Assembly (NCBI RefSeq): GCF_003048835.2
Contig: NZ_CP060705.1
Location: 1,178,001-1,242,000 of the forward strand
Length of the DNA: 64,000 nucleotides
Direction: 5' to 3'
Source of the DNA: Campylobacter concisus
GTDB lineage: Bacteria > Campylobacterota > Campylobacteria > Campylobacterales > Campylobacteraceae
Under the pieces are notes generated by a model that did not search any database, was not told the origin of the DNA, and saw only the letters and a program-made list of their open reading frames with translations. The position numbers and the translations under genes were made by a program. Below are positions 8,698 to 18,379 of this stretch, in pieces (position 1 is the first letter of the stretch; the number at the start of each line of letters is the position of its first letter).

Positions 8698-9888
8698 TTA
8701 TCCTTTAAAACCAGTAAATTTAAAAACATTTATCATATTTATAGCAAGCAAAATGATGCTTAAAGCCATAAAGATCATGCTTGCATAGACTAAATTTCTC
8801 ATCGCAAAGCTAACTGCCAAAGGATAGCACACAAGCGAAATGGCATTAAAAGCTATGGCAAAATAAGCCGCTTTTTTTAATATCATCGCATCAAGCAGCG
8901 GCACTTTTGCCTTGCCAACAAATGGCGCCACATAGTGATACCAGATGAGAAATGGCGCGATCTTATAAAGATGAGCCACGATAAAGGCAAACAAAAAGCC
9001 ATATATCATAAAAAATGCAGCCAAATTTAGCTTTTCAAAAACCATAAATGTAGCAGCGCAAAGCAAGGCAAGCAGCGAAAGAGCGATATTTACATTCCAG
9101 TAGTCATACGCCTTTCTCACGCGCTTTTTTAAGATATAAAACGCCTGAGCTATAAAAAGCAAAACCGCCACAGCCACTGCAAAAATGGCTAAATTTTCAT
9201 CGATTGCCAGCAAAACTCCAGCCAAAATATAAGAAGCAAGTGAAGCCTTGCTAAGCGTAAATTTAAGATCGTGAGCCAGCGCAAACATCGGTAAAAGCAC
9301 GCTTGCGGCCCCAAGTATCACGAAAAATACAAAGCCCAGCACAAAATATACGTGAAATTTTAACGTCATCATAAAATCAAGCATAAGCGTGCCGCCAAGT
9401 ATCATCACTAAGCAAAATCCAAGCGTTATGCCAACTAGCAAAAATATCGCCGAGGCAAAGAGTGCAAAGGCAGCAAAGCTTCTTTTTTGATTATTTAAAA
9501 AGCTTAGTGCATAAGTCGAGCCAAAAAAAACAAGTGCGCCAAAAAGAAAAACTCCGCCAACTTGCAAAATTTGACCCTCGCCAAATATCATCGCATAGCT
9601 CATGGCAAGCAGTGAAAAGCAAAAAATGGCTAAATTTAAAATAGCCCCTTTGACCGTAAAAAATGGCTTTTCTAAGATGACCGAGGTTAGCTGACAGAGC
9701 GCTCCGATGATGATGCTCATCACAAAGCCCACGAAAAATATATGCAAAAAGCCAGCCGTATTTAGCGAGCTAATCGCCTCAAAATCAGCGTAAAAAAAGG
9801 CCCGGACGCTAAGCGCTAAGAAAAAAATCCCAGCGATAAAGTAGCCGCCGACTAGCTTAAATGGCGGCGCATAGGTGTTTAAAAGCAT
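8698..9888 (-). CDS. Polytopic membrane protein, about 12 TM, NnrS/heme-copper-oxidase-like
   Basis: The 396-residue protein is almost entirely hydrophobic, with about twelve predicted membrane helices. Histidines sit inside helices (TAGFLHIFFVGFVM near residue 48, LKFHVYFVLGF near the middle, and IVAHLYKIAPFLIWYHYVAP near the C-terminus). This spacing recalls NnrS and NorB/CcoN-like heme-binding proteins, but I cannot confirm a family. It is flanked by DUF2249 (1-base gap) and DUF59 (3-base gap) genes, a context seen around nitric-oxide or cytochrome functions. The role is inference; it could equally be an uncharacterised transporter. Confidence 0.6.
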   Translation of the reverse strand: MLLNTYAPPFKLVGGYFIAGIFFLALSVRAFFYADFEAISSLNTAGFLHIFFVGFVMSIIIGALCQLTSVILEKPFFTVKGAILNLAIFCFSLLAMSYAMIFGEGQILQVGGVFLFGALVFFGSTYALSFLNNQKRSFAAFALFASAIFLLVGITLGFCLVMILGGTLMLDFMMTLKFHVYFVLGFVFFVILGAASVLLPMFALAHDLKFTLSKASLASYILAGVLLAIDENLAIFAVAVAVLLFIAQAFYILKKRVRKAYDYWNVNIALSLLALLCAATFMVFEKLNLAAFFMIYGFLFAFIVAHLYKIAPFLIWYHYVAPFVGKAKVPLLDAMILKKAAYFAIAFNAISLVCYPLAVSFAMRNLVYASMIFMALSIILLAINMINVFKFTGFKG

Positions 9889-9889
9889 T

Positions 9890-10228
9890 TTAGTGGCAAA
9901 GGCTGGTGTCTATGTTTTCTATGCTCTCACCCTCTTTTAGGCTAAAAGTCATCTTCACAGCCCCACCCTCAAGGTCCTCGCGCTCCACATCAAAGCTCTT
10001 TTCTATCTTTGGGATGAGCCCAGCTGGAAATTTGTGATTTACCATCACGATCTTTGTATCTTTATCAGCAAATTTTATCGCCAAAAGCGCGTTCATCATA
10101 GGCTCAGGTGGCACGCAAGGACGTGAGTCAAAGCCCACAAATTTTGCTCCATTTTCACTAAATTTATAAAACGGCACCGTCGCACCCTCTACGTTAAATT
10201 GCTCTGCATTTTTGAAAAATTCACTCAT
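9890..10228 (-). CDS. DUF2249-domain protein
   Basis: The 112-residue soluble protein contains VGFDSRPCVPPEPMMNALLA followed about 20 residues later by KIVMVNHKFPAGLIPKIEKSF. This fits the DUF2249 consensus (D-x-R-x-x-x-P-P-E-P-M ... H-x-x-x-P-x-x-L-x-P). DUF2249 proteins resemble TusA-fold proteins and are often encoded beside hemerythrin, DUF59 and nitrogen-oxide genes; their chemistry is not established. One cysteine lies in RPCVPPEP. It is the first gene of its operon, starting after an AAGGAG site and a TATAAT element. Confidence 0.7.
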   Translation of the reverse strand: MSEFFKNAEQFNVEGATVPFYKFSENGAKFVGFDSRPCVPPEPMMNALLAIKFADKDTKIVMVNHKFPAGLIPKIEKSFDVEREDLEGGAVKMTFSLKEGESIENIDTSLCH

Positions 10229-10252
10229 TTTTTCTCCTTTTGATTTTGGAGA

Positions 10253-10258
10253 ATTATA
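10253..10258 (-). promoter_or_regulatory. Putative -10 of the DUF2249-membrane-DUF59 operon
   Basis: On the minus strand TATAAT lies 24 bases upstream of the DUF2249 ATG, with AAAAGGAG between. There is no obvious -35 at 17 bp. Confidence 0.5.
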
Positions 10259-10301
10259 CTCTGATTAAACTTTTCAAACCATTGATTTGCTTCAACAAAA
10301 G

Positions 10302-11342
10302 CTACTTTACGTAGGGGATAAACTCCTCATATCCAAGCCTAGCCATATCTTCAAGCGGTATAAATTTCAGGCTAGCGCCGTTTATGCAGTATCTTAGTCC
10401 GCCCTTATCGCTTGGCCCATCGTCAAAGACATGCCCAAGGTGCGCATCGCTGTTTTGAGACCTAACTTCAACCCTTTTCATCATAAATGAGTTGTCTTCT
10501 TTATACGTAAGCGCCGTTGTCGTGATAGGCTTTATGAAGCTTGGCCAGCCACATCCTGCGTCAAATTTATCAGCGCTTGAAAAGAGCGGCTTGCCACTTG
10601 TGATATCGACATAGATGCCTTTTTTGTCAAATTTATCATACTCGCTGCTAAATGGCCTCTCAGTCGCCGCCTCCTGCGTCACGGCATACTGCTCGCTGCT
10701 TAAATTTCTCTTTAGCTCCTCTTTGCTAAGCGGCTTAAATTTAGCCTCGTCATAGAGCGGTTTGCCGGCTAAATTTAGGTCGATGTGGCAGTATCCAAAA
10801 GGGTTTTTATCAAGATAGTCTTGGTGATACTCCTCGGCAATGATAAAATTTTTAAGAGGTGCTACCTCAACCACGATCTTATCTTTAAATTTCTTTTGCT
10901 CGATCTTTATAAAGCTCTCAATAACTGGTAGATCGTCCTTGCTAACATAGTAAATCCCGCTTCTATACTGCCTGCCAACGTCATTGCCCTGTTTATTTAG
11001 CGAGGTCGGGTCGATCACCCTAAAAAAATGAGCCAAAATTTCAGCCAAAGCAACCCTGTTTTCATCAAATTTCACATAAAGCGTCTCGGCGTGATCGCTC
11101 TCATGAAGCTCGCGGTAGCTCGTGCTCTCGCTCTTGCCATTTGCGTAGCCAACCTTAGTATCCACCACGCCAAATATCTTTTTAAAATATCCCTGCATGC
11201 CCCAAAAGCAGCCACCTGCTAAATAAATTTCTTTCAAATTTTGCCCTGCCATCGTCTGCTCCTTTAAAAACTCATCTTTTGCCATCAAATTTAGACCCAA
11301 AAATACCGCCAAAACTAAGAGAAAATTTAACATCTTTTTCAT
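10302..11342 (-). CDS. msrAB: Exported bifunctional methionine sulfoxide reductase MsrA/MsrB
   Basis: The protein repairs both stereoisomers of methionine sulfoxide in oxidised proteins. The 346 residues begin with a signal peptide ([20 protein letters not shown]), so it acts in the periplasm. MsrA follows, with catalytic GGCFWG at residues 43-48 and the EEYHQDYL segment. MsrB occupies the C-terminal third, with GCGWPSF and the catalytic cysteine in RYCINGASL. The zinc-binding CxxC pairs of many MsrB proteins are absent, so this is the zinc-free type. It appears monocistronic, with its own TATAAT at 11363. Export of the fusion resembles the PilB/MsrAB arrangement but without a thioredoxin domain. 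Confidence 0.93.
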   Translation of the reverse strand: MKKMLNFLLVLAVFLGLNLMAKDEFLKEQTMAGQNLKEIYLAGGCFWGMQGYFKKIFGVVDTKVGYANGKSESTSYRELHESDHAETLYVKFDENRVALAEILAHFFRVIDPTSLNKQGNDVGRQYRSGIYYVSKDDLPVIESFIKIEQKKFKDKIVVEVAPLKNFIIAEEYHQDYLDKNPFGYCHIDLNLAGKPLYDEAKFKPLSKEELKRNLSSEQYAVTQEAATERPFSSEYDKFDKKGIYVDITSGKPLFSSADKFDAGCGWPSFIKPITTTALTYKEDNSFMMKRVEVRSQNSDAHLGHVFDDGPSDKGGLRYCINGASLKFIPLEDMARLGYEEFIPYVK

Positions 11343-11362
11343 GAGAACTCCTTTTTTGAAGG

Positions 11363-11368
11363 ATTATA
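11363..11368 (-). promoter_or_regulatory. Putative -10 of msrAB
   Basis: TATAATCC on the minus strand lies 21 bases upstream of the msrAB ATG, ahead of an AAAGGAGTTCTC site. The same TATAATCC word precedes several genes here (32537, 33150). Confidence 0.5.
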
Positions 11369-11397
11369 TAAAATTTAAAGTTATAAAGTGTGAAGTA

Positions 11398-11414
11398 AGG
11401 GGCAAAGCGCCCCT
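11398..11414 (-). terminator. Terminator after purH
   Basis: A GC-rich 6-bp stem (AGGGGC at 11398-11403 with GCCCCT at 11409-11414) sits 6 bases beyond the purH stop. Confidence 0.6.
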
Positions 11415-11419
11415 AAATT

Positions 11420-12952
11420 TTAGTGCAAGAAGTGTCTAACGCCAGTGAAATATAGCGACATGCCGTGCTCATCGGCAGCCTCTATCACCTCATCATCTCT
11501 GATGCTGCCGCCTGGCTCGATGACGCATTTTACGCCCACTTTGCTAGCGATGTCGATGCTGTCTCTAAATGGGAAGAACGCCTCGCTTGCAAGCACGCAG
11601 CCACTTAGGTCGATCTTTAGCTCTTTTGCCTTTGCCACGGCCGCACGAGCAGCATCCACGCGGCTAGTCATACCCATGCCAATAGCCACCATCGCGCCAT
11701 CTTTTACATAAACTACGCAGTTACTCTTCGTTAGCGCAGCCACTTTCCACGCGATCTGAGCGTCTTTTAGCTCGCTACCAGTTGCAAATTTCTTGCTCAT
11801 TTGCTTCATATTTTCAAGCTCTTCGTCTTTTACAAAGTCCCTTTCTTGAAATACAAATCCACCATCGATGTGCTTAAAGTCAAATTTATCATTTGCACGC
11901 ACTAAAAATTTATTATCTTGAGTGAAAATTTTGATGCGTTTTTTGCTCTCAAATACCTTAAGCGCGGCATCATCGACATTTGCAGCGATGATTACTTCAA
12001 CGTAAATTTCATTTATCTTTTTAGCTAGCTCCTCATCAAGCGTGCCATTTATCGCGACCACGCCGCCGTATGCTGAGATCGGGTCGCACTTAAGCGCTGC
12101 TACGTAGCTCTCAAGTAGCGTATCTTTTACCGCAAAGCCGCAAGGGTTAGCATGTTTGATGATAGCCACTGCTGGCGCATCCTCAAAGCTAGTTGCAAGC
12201 ATCAATGCGCCATTTATATCGGTCATATTATTGAAACTTGCCTCGCCTTTTAGGGCTCTAAAGTTGTTCGTAAAGAAATAATCAAACTCATAAAGCGCGC
12301 CTTTTTGGTGTGGGTTTTCGCCGTATCTGGTGTCAAAAACCTTGCTTCCCACGATAAATCTAGCATCGCCAAAACCGCCATTAAATCTATCGTTCATATA
12401 GTTTGCGATCATGCTGTCATATGCCGCTGTATGCTCGAACGCCTTTATCATCAGCGATCTTCTAAACTCATAATCATCGCTTTTTTCTCTTAGGCGCTTT
12501 AAAATTTCATCATAATCAAGCACGCTTGTGACGATAAGGACGTCTTTAAAATTTTTAGCCGCACTCCTTACCATAGCTGGGCCGCCGATGTCGATATTTT
12601 CGATGATCTCGGCAAAGTCATCAGTTCTAATCGTAGTCTCTTTAAATGGATATAAATTTACGCAAACCAGGTCAATCCCCTCAATGCCGTACTCTTTTGC
12701 CTGAGCCACGTGCGTAGCGTCGTCACGTTTATGCAAGATGCCGCCATGTATCTTTGGATGAAGGGTCTTTACCCTGCCCTCAAACATCTCAGGCGACGCT
12801 GTAAATTCGCTAACTTCAGTAGCTTTGACGCCCTCAGACTTTAAAAGTTTGTAGGTGCCACCAGTTGAAAGTATCTGCCAGCCAAGCTCTTCTAGCCCCT
12901 TTGCAAACTCTACAATGCCCTCTTTATCGCTAACGCTAATCAACGCTCTCAT
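11420..12952 (-). CDS. purH: Bifunctional AICAR formyltransferase / IMP cyclohydrolase PurH
   Basis: PurH catalyses the last two steps of IMP synthesis. The N-terminal cyclohydrolase part has [28 protein letters not shown] and the [12 protein letters not shown] motif. The transformylase part has [13 protein letters not shown], the catalytic [18 protein letters not shown] and the C-terminal FFPFRDSID and [11 protein letters not shown]. At 510 residues it has the family length. It is the last gene of the purL-protease-DnaJ-secreted protein-purH run, 22 bases after the secreted protein gene, and a GC-rich terminator follows. C. jejuni keeps purH, a DnaJ-like gene and purL together. Confidence 0.97.
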   Translation of the reverse strand: MRALISVSDKEGIVEFAKGLEELGWQILSTGGTYKLLKSEGVKATEVSEFTASPEMFEGRVKTLHPKIHGGILHKRDDATHVAQAKEYGIEGIDLVCVNLYPFKETTIRTDDFAEIIENIDIGGPAMVRSAAKNFKDVLIVTSVLDYDEILKRLREKSDDYEFRRSLMIKAFEHTAAYDSMIANYMNDRFNGGFGDARFIVGSKVFDTRYGENPHQKGALYEFDYFFTNNFRALKGEASFNNMTDINGALMLATSFEDAPAVAIIKHANPCGFAVKDTLLESYVAALKCDPISAYGGVVAINGTLDEELAKKINEIYVEVIIAANVDDAALKVFESKKRIKIFTQDNKFLVRANDKFDFKHIDGGFVFQERDFVKDEELENMKQMSKKFATGSELKDAQIAWKVAALTKSNCVVYVKDGAMVAIGMGMTSRVDAARAAVAKAKELKIDLSGCVLASEAFFPFRDSIDIASKVGVKCVIEPGGSIRDDEVIEAADEHGMSLYFTGVRHFLH

Positions 12953-12974
12953 TTTTTCTCCTTTATTAAATTTT

Positions 12975-13547
12975 TTATCTTTTTGTTAAACACATACCTT
13001 TTACAAGCAGAAGCTGCCCCATTTTTATATCCTTTGCGATATTCTTTATCGATAAAGCTTCTAGCGTCACCATAACATTTGTAGCTGCATCTATATAATA
13101 GTCTTTTCTATCTACAAAGTTTTCACGCTTTTGACCAACAATATCAACGCTAAAGGCATAGCTTGAAATTTGATTGCCATCAAAGTAACTCGCATCTAAT
13201 ACGCTTAAATTTACAGGTTCCTCTTTCTCAAGCGCCTCGCATATCGGCTTTTTCGAGCTAAATTTCATCACCTTTATGCCACGATCATACGAAAAGATAT
13301 ACTCACTAATTTCGTTTAATTTTTTTGCTTGAACTGACATAATGTCACTCTTGTTGCCATCTTTATCGACAAATATTATGCTCACATTGCTATCTTTAAC
13401 ATCGTAGTTGCTGATGATTAGCCTTTGATCTCGATAAAGCTCGCTTTGCGTAAGCTTAAATTTTATCTCTTTTCCATCAACATTTACCACTTTAAAATCA
13501 TTACAAAAGCCAGCCACCGCTAGCAGCAAAATAATAAATTTCTTCAT
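12975..13547 (-). CDS. Secreted protein of unknown function in the purL-purH operon
   Basis: The 190-residue protein has a short signal peptide ([17 protein letters not shown]) without a clear lipobox. It then shows alternating beta-like segments, with cysteines only in [10 protein letters not shown] and near the C-terminus (KGMCLTKR). No known family is recognised. Its central part aligns by eye with the lipoprotein at 17586: both share a hydrophobic strand, an I/V-C-E-A-L/F motif after a K-F/V-x-S segment, and a penultimate cysteine. The ATG abuts the stop of the DnaJ-like gene, so it is co-transcribed. Periplasmic location is likely. Confidence 0.7.
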   Translation of the reverse strand: MKKFIILLLAVAGFCNDFKVVNVDGKEIKFKLTQSELYRDQRLIISNYDVKDSNVSIIFVDKDGNKSDIMSVQAKKLNEISEYIFSYDRGIKVMKFSSKKPICEALEKEEPVNLSVLDASYFDGNQISSYAFSVDIVGQKRENFVDRKDYYIDAATNVMVTLEALSIKNIAKDIKMGQLLLVKGMCLTKR

Positions 13548-14282
13548 CTAAACTCCAAATTTCTCTTTTAAGCGCCCATAAGCCTCGTTTATCTCCTGAA
13601 GCTTCTTAGTAGAGCGCTCTATCACCTCTTTACTCTCGCCCCTGCCCATCAAAATGTCAGGGTGATACTGCCTCACAAGCTCTTTGTAGCGAGCCTTTAC
13701 CTCATCAAGGCTTGCATTTTTGCTAAGTCCTAAAACTTCAAATGCGTCGTTTTCTTGGCCTATCTCATCGTGATCTGCCCCAAATCTCGAGCCATAAAAG
13801 CTATCAAATTTATAGATTATCTCATCAAGCGTCTCTTTGTCGATGCCAAATCCATAAGCGATATTTCTTATAACATCTTGCTCGCTTTTGTTAAATTCTC
13901 CGTCTATATAGGCTAAATTTAGAAAAAAAGTGAGCCTTGCCACGCAGGTATCGTAGTTTAGATTAAACGCACGCTTGTAGTTTCTGGCGGTTTCATAGGC
14001 GTTATTTACATTTTCTTTTTGGCTGTTATAGACCTCTTTTAGATACTCACGCACGCCACTAACACCGCTAACTTTCTGGCTTAGATCATCTAGCACTTGA
14101 GTGATCAGCCTAGCCTCTAGCTCGCTAACTCTGCCGTCACTTTTAGCGACTTTTGCAAGCAGTGAGACTAGAAATTTAGCCTCATTTACATTTGCTTGTT
14201 TCTTGCGGTTATTGCCTATTTGCACGCTCATAAAGAAAAATATCGCACCGCCTAATATTAGTAAAAACAAAACTCCAGACAT
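13548..14282 (-). CDS. Membrane-anchored TerB-like/DnaJ co-chaperone (DjlA type)
   Basis: The 244-residue protein has an N-terminal membrane segment (VLFLLILGGAIFFFMSV), then a TerB-like helical domain (LLAKVAKSDGRVSELEARLI, and again LNLAYIDGEFNKSEQDVIR). A C-terminal J-domain from about residue 180 carries the HPD tripeptide in RQYHPDIL. This is the DjlA layout: a co-chaperone stimulating DnaK at the inner-membrane face. It lies one base after the ClpP-fold protease gene and abuts the secreted-protein gene. A DnaJ-like gene occupies the same place between purL and purH in C. jejuni. The link to purine synthesis is unexplained and may be only positional. Confidence 0.88.
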   Translation of the reverse strand: MSGVLFLLILGGAIFFFMSVQIGNNRKKQANVNEAKFLVSLLAKVAKSDGRVSELEARLITQVLDDLSQKVSGVSGVREYLKEVYNSQKENVNNAYETARNYKRAFNLNYDTCVARLTFFLNLAYIDGEFNKSEQDVIRNIAYGFGIDKETLDEIIYKFDSFYGSRFGADHDEIGQENDAFEVLGLSKNASLDEVKARYKELVRQYHPDILMGRGESKEVIERSTKKLQEINEAYGRLKEKFGV

Positions 14283-14283
14283 A

Positions 14284-15336
14284 TTACCACAAGTGATAGA
14301 TCGTATTTTTTATCTTGCCATTTACTAGCTCATTTTTACGCCATGAGCTCTCGTCATTCATCACGTTCCAGCGGCGCTCCTCAGGGCGATAAAACCAGTC
14401 TTTATCGATCTGATAGTAAATTTGTTTGCCGTTTGTCTCGATGATGTTTGCGATGTTATTATCGTGATAGCTGTTCTCATCGTAGTCGGTAAAGGCTCGC
14501 TGCCCCATCTCTGAGTAAAGTAGCGTTAGCTCCTGAAGCATCTCGTTTAGATCATCGTCCATTTTCTTGACATGCAGGCCGATCTCCTGCGCCTCACGAA
14601 AGAGTATCGGATACTCATGCGCTGGGTAGTCTGCGTTTAGTCGCTCTGAAATTTCAACGATCTTTTTATCATCATCTATGTGATATCTAAGTAGCTCAGA
14701 GCAAATTTTAAGTGAGAGCGAGCTAGCACGATCAACCGCACCAAAAACTAGCGGGTGGATATACTCATATAGCGAGTTATAGGGGTTTGTGTCATTTGGC
14801 CTATCTTTATCCTGCTCTTTCCAAAGCTTCACCACACGGCTAAGCTCGTCCATAGAGACGCTAACAAGCTCGTTGCCCTTATTTGTAGGGCTAAGCTCAT
14901 GTTTGAGCGAGGTATCAACTGGCGTTAGATAGGCAAGTGGCCCCATTACGATCTCATTTGCGCCAAGTGCCATCATCGTAGCAGCTGAGGCGCAGTTTGA
15001 TGGGATCAGCGCTATTAAATTTTTGCAGTAGTTTCTAAGGGTGCTAATGATCCTAAGTGCGGCTATACCGCTTCCGCCGTCACTTTTTATGAAAAGATAG
15101 GCAGTGTCTATCTTTTTGCCCTTTAAAATTTCATACATCGCACTAGCATCGTTGCCGCAGACATTACCAGCGTTTGAGTTGTAGTAGGTTATCAAAGGGG
15201 CGTTTAGCCTTTTTTCGATCGTACTTATTAGATCTTGCGTCTGACTAAAGAGCACTGGCGGTTTTGCCACGCCCTTTTTCTCGTTTTGCTCTACTTCCTT
15301 TTCCCCGCTTGCTTTTTGAGACTTTTTAGAAAACAT
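14284..15336 (-). CDS. SDH-family Clp-fold serine protease (SppA/ClpP-like)
   Basis: The 350-residue protein has the crotonase/ClpP fold pattern: AYLFIKSDGGSGIAALRI (oxyanion region), IALIPSNCASAATMMALGA with serine as the likely nucleophile, and GPLAYLTPVDTSL. This fits the SDH-type serine proteases related to SppA. No clear signal peptide or membrane segment is seen; the N-terminus is charged and lysine-rich, so the enzyme is probably cytoplasmic or peripheral. The ATG is 3 bases from the purL stop and 1 base separates it from the DjlA-like gene, making a protease/co-chaperone pair. The substrate is unknown. Confidence 0.78.
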   Translation of the reverse strand: MFSKKSQKASGEKEVEQNEKKGVAKPPVLFSQTQDLISTIEKRLNAPLITYYNSNAGNVCGNDASAMYEILKGKKIDTAYLFIKSDGGSGIAALRIISTLRNYCKNLIALIPSNCASAATMMALGANEIVMGPLAYLTPVDTSLKHELSPTNKGNELVSVSMDELSRVVKLWKEQDKDRPNDTNPYNSLYEYIHPLVFGAVDRASSLSLKICSELLRYHIDDDKKIVEISERLNADYPAHEYPILFREAQEIGLHVKKMDDDLNEMLQELTLLYSEMGQRAFTDYDENSYHDNNIANIIETNGKQIYYQIDKDWFYRPEERRWNVMNDESSWRKNELVNGKIKNTIYHLW

Positions 15337-15339
15337 CTT

Positions 15340-17529
15340 TTAGTCCTCCTTTTTTACGATTTTCGCAAACTCATTTAGATAAATTTCTCTTACGTCCTCT
15401 AAGCTCTCATCGATATCATTTAGCTTAAATCTCTTGCCTCCGCTAACGCCGATCTTTTCAAATTTCACTCCAAATTTATCCGCAAGCGCTTCAAATTTAG
15501 CCTCGTCTTTTACACCCACAACTGCTCTTGAAAAGCTCTCGTCAAAGATGAAATTTGGCTCTTTAAATTTAATCTCGCAGTTTGCGCCGATGTTTGAGAG
15601 GCTGGCCATTTTTGCTAACGTGATAGCAAGGCCGCCCACACCTACGCTATTTGCAAACTCTAAAATTTGCTCTTTATTTGCCTCTATCACTAGCTCCCAA
15701 AGGGCCCTTTCAGCTTTATAATCAACCTCTTTTAGCTTGCCACCAACCACGTTAAATATCGACTTTGCGTAAAGTGAAGCCGCAAATTCTCCACTTGTCT
15801 CGCCAAGTAGATATATCGCTCTACCCTCGCTTAAAAATGTGCTTTTTAGGTTTAAATTTGCATCTTCATTTACCCCAACTGTTACGATAGCTGGCGTTGG
15901 ATAGACGCTAACACCGTCAGTGTCGTTATAAAGGCTCACGTTGCCACTAACAACTGGCGTATTTAGCTCACGGCAAGCCTCTTTTATGCCTTCACATCCC
16001 TCTTTAAACTGCCACATAACCTCTGGATTTTGCGGGTTGCCGTAGTTTAGGCAGTCAGTGATCGCAAGTGGCACAGCGCCGCTCATCGCTACCTTTCTAC
16101 CAGCTGCAGCGACGGCTCTTGCAGCGCCGATTTTAGGATCAACGAAATTTGCTCTAGGATCGCACTGAGCAGCCATAGAGACGGCCTTTTTAGTGCCTTT
16201 TACTCTGATACTTGCAGCGCCTAAGTGACCTGGCTGTTTTATGGTGTTTGTCTGGATATTTGCGTCGTATTGGTCGTAGATAAAGCTTTTATTTAGCACT
16301 TCTGGCTCTTTTAAAAGCTTGAAAAATGCAGTTTTGTTATCAATATTGTTTTTAATTTTTAAATTTGCTATCTCATCAAGGTATTTTGGACGTACAACTG
16401 GACGATCAAGCACAGGAGCTGCCTCGCTAAGTGGGCCGATAGGGATTTCGCCTGCAAGCTCGTCGTGCCAGTAAAGCTGCATCACGCCGCTACTTGTGAC
16501 CTCGCCGATGATCTCAGCGTCAAGGTCCCACTTTCTAAAAATTTCAAGCACCTTTTGCTCATAGCCTTTTTTGGCACATATTAGCATGCGTTCTTGAGAC
16601 TCGCTTAGCATTAGCTCATAAGGCGTCATGCCAACTTCGCGCATCGGTACGCGCTCTAGATACATCTTCATGCCGCTGCCGCTTCTGCCAGCCATCTCAA
16701 AGCTAGAGCTTGTAAGTCCTGCTGCGCCCATATCTTGTATGCCGATGATGTAGTCTTTTTTAAAGAGCTCTAAGCACGCCTCCATAAGCAGCTTCTCGGC
16801 AAATGGGTCGCCTACTTGCACCGTTGGGCGAAGTGATTTATTTTCGTCGTTAAAGCTATCACTTGCCATAACAGCGCCGCCAAGTCCGTCTCTACCTGTC
16901 TTTGAGCCCACGTAAATGACTGGGTTGCCCACGCCTTCAGCCTTGCCATAGAAAATTTCATCACTTTTGCAAAGTCCAAGCGCGAAGGCGTTTATTAGGA
17001 TATTGCCATTAAAGCTAGGATCAAAGGTGGTTTCGCCTCCGATCGTTGGGATGCCCATGCAGTTGCCGTAGTGTCCTATGCCAGCTACACTTCCTTTTAG
17101 CAAATATCTATGCTTTTTGGCTAGCTCGCCCTCGCCTCTTATCTCGCCAAAACGAAGTGAGTTCATGTTCGCAACGACTCTTGCGCCCATCGTAAAGACG
17201 TCTCTTAAAATTCCACCAACGCCAGTTGCAGCGCCCTGAAACGGCTCGATAAAGCTTGGGTGGTTGTGGCTCTCCATCTTAAACACAGCTGCAACCCCGT
17301 CGCCAACATCGATGACGCCGGCATTTTCGCCAGGTCCTTGAATGACCCAAGGTGCCTTTGTCGGAAAGCCGTTTAGGTATTTTTTGCTTGATTTGTAGCT
17401 GCAGTGTTCGCTCCACATCGCTGAAAATATGCCAAGCTCTAGTAAATTTGGCTCACGGCCTAGGATTTTTAAGATCTCTTCATACTCTTCATCGCTGATT
17501 TTATGTGCTTGTATGGTAGCTTTATCCAT
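15340..17529 (-). CDS. purL: Phosphoribosylformylglycinamidine synthase, PurL subunit
   Basis: PurL makes FGAM from FGAR, glutamine and ATP, working with PurS and PurQ, which are not encoded here. The 729-residue small-form PurL has [12 protein letters not shown] near the N-terminus, [27 protein letters not shown]-like [27 protein letters not shown] and SQERMLIC, plus the second half with GNVSLYND. It is the first gene of the operon running to purH. The start follows the sequence AAAAGG, and the next gene begins 3 bases after its stop. Confidence 0.97.
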   Translation of the reverse strand: MDKATIQAHKISDEEYEEILKILGREPNLLELGIFSAMWSEHCSYKSSKKYLNGFPTKAPWVIQGPGENAGVIDVGDGVAAVFKMESHNHPSFIEPFQGAATGVGGILRDVFTMGARVVANMNSLRFGEIRGEGELAKKHRYLLKGSVAGIGHYGNCMGIPTIGGETTFDPSFNGNILINAFALGLCKSDEIFYGKAEGVGNPVIYVGSKTGRDGLGGAVMASDSFNDENKSLRPTVQVGDPFAEKLLMEACLELFKKDYIIGIQDMGAAGLTSSSFEMAGRSGSGMKMYLERVPMREVGMTPYELMLSESQERMLICAKKGYEQKVLEIFRKWDLDAEIIGEVTSSGVMQLYWHDELAGEIPIGPLSEAAPVLDRPVVRPKYLDEIANLKIKNNIDNKTAFFKLLKEPEVLNKSFIYDQYDANIQTNTIKQPGHLGAASIRVKGTKKAVSMAAQCDPRANFVDPKIGAARAVAAAGRKVAMSGAVPLAITDCLNYGNPQNPEVMWQFKEGCEGIKEACRELNTPVVSGNVSLYNDTDGVSVYPTPAIVTVGVNEDANLNLKSTFLSEGRAIYLLGETSGEFAASLYAKSIFNVVGGKLKEVDYKAERALWELVIEANKEQILEFANSVGVGGLAITLAKMASLSNIGANCEIKFKEPNFIFDESFSRAVVGVKDEAKFEALADKFGVKFEKIGVSGGKRFKLNDIDESLEDVREIYLNEFAKIVKKED

Positions 17530-17585
17530 TGATGTAACCTTTTAAGAATTTTAAGCTATTTTACAACCTTGCTTATAAAAAGTTA

Positions 17586-18314
17586 CTAAAAAGCCTTTTG
17601 AAATTTACTAAAACAAAGCACATTTGAGAGAATTTCACCTTGTCTCACGAGGTCACTTTCGATAAATGTTTTGTAAAAATTTTGCGTTAGCGTCTCAGCC
17701 TTAATCTTCTCTTCATCTTCGCTTGAAAGGTTGAAATAATACCTCGTCTCTCTTAGAAAAAAGCCTTGATCATTAGATATATCTGAGTTTAAGATCACTG
17801 TAAAAAAGCCATTTTTCAAAGGGTGATTTGTCACGCTTTTTACTTTTATCGCCTCTTTGCCGCTTATAAAAGCTTCGCAAACTGACATGCCCTTTGTGCT
17901 ATAAACCACGCTTTTTATAGCGCCATTTGAAATTTCATAAAATTTGATATTTTTTGCATTTATTAGCTCATCTATATCGTTAGAATTTGATAGCACAGCG
18001 TCCTTGCTAGTGTCTAAGTTTTTAACGATCATCGTTTTATTTGCGTCGCCACTTTGCATTAGCTCGCCAAGAGCGCTAAATTTGCTATTTTCACTAGCCT
18101 CTTTTATCTCAGCCTTGCCGACAATGTTTGCAAATTTATTAAAGTCATCTAGGCTATTTTGCAGCTTATAAAATTTCATCTCATGCAAAGTTTCGTTATT
18201 TTCAAGGTAGATTAAATTTGACTTTTCGCTTGGCGCCAAAATTTGCCTGCCAGCGCACCCTGCAAATAATATAGCCGCAGCTAAAAATAGAAATTTTGTC
18301 CTCATTTTCCCCAC
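17586..18314 (-). CDS. Lipoprotein of unknown function
   Basis: The 242-residue protein has a signal peptide ending in a lipobox, LFAGCAGRQ, so it is a lipoprotein. The mature part is rich in lysine, asparagine and serine, with a single internal cysteine in GMSVCEAFISG and another near the end (NVLCFSKF). These two cysteine contexts, and the segment before them, resemble the secreted protein at 12975, suggesting distant paralogues on either side of purL. It stands just upstream of purL with a 56-base gap and could share its transcript. Function unknown. Confidence 0.72.
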   Translation of the reverse strand: MGKMRTKFLFLAAAILFAGCAGRQILAPSEKSNLIYLENNETLHEMKFYKLQNSLDDFNKFANIVGKAEIKEASENSKFSALGELMQSGDANKTMIVKNLDTSKDAVLSNSNDIDELINAKNIKFYEISNGAIKSVVYSTKGMSVCEAFISGKEAIKVKSVTNHPLKNGFFTVILNSDISNDQGFFLRETRYYFNLSSEDEEKIKAETLTQNFYKTFIESDLVRQGEILSNVLCFSKFQKAF

Positions 18315-18340
18315 ACAAGATAGATATAAATTTAAATGCC

Positions 18341-18361
18341 CTCTAGCGCAAATGGCTAGAG
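18341..18361 (-). terminator. Terminator-like hairpin after mdaB
   Basis: A 7-bp stem CTCTAGC/GCTAGAG with a 7-base loop lies 19 bases past the mdaB stop. Confidence 0.45.
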
Positions 18362-18379
18362 AGCGGTAGAAATTTGTTT

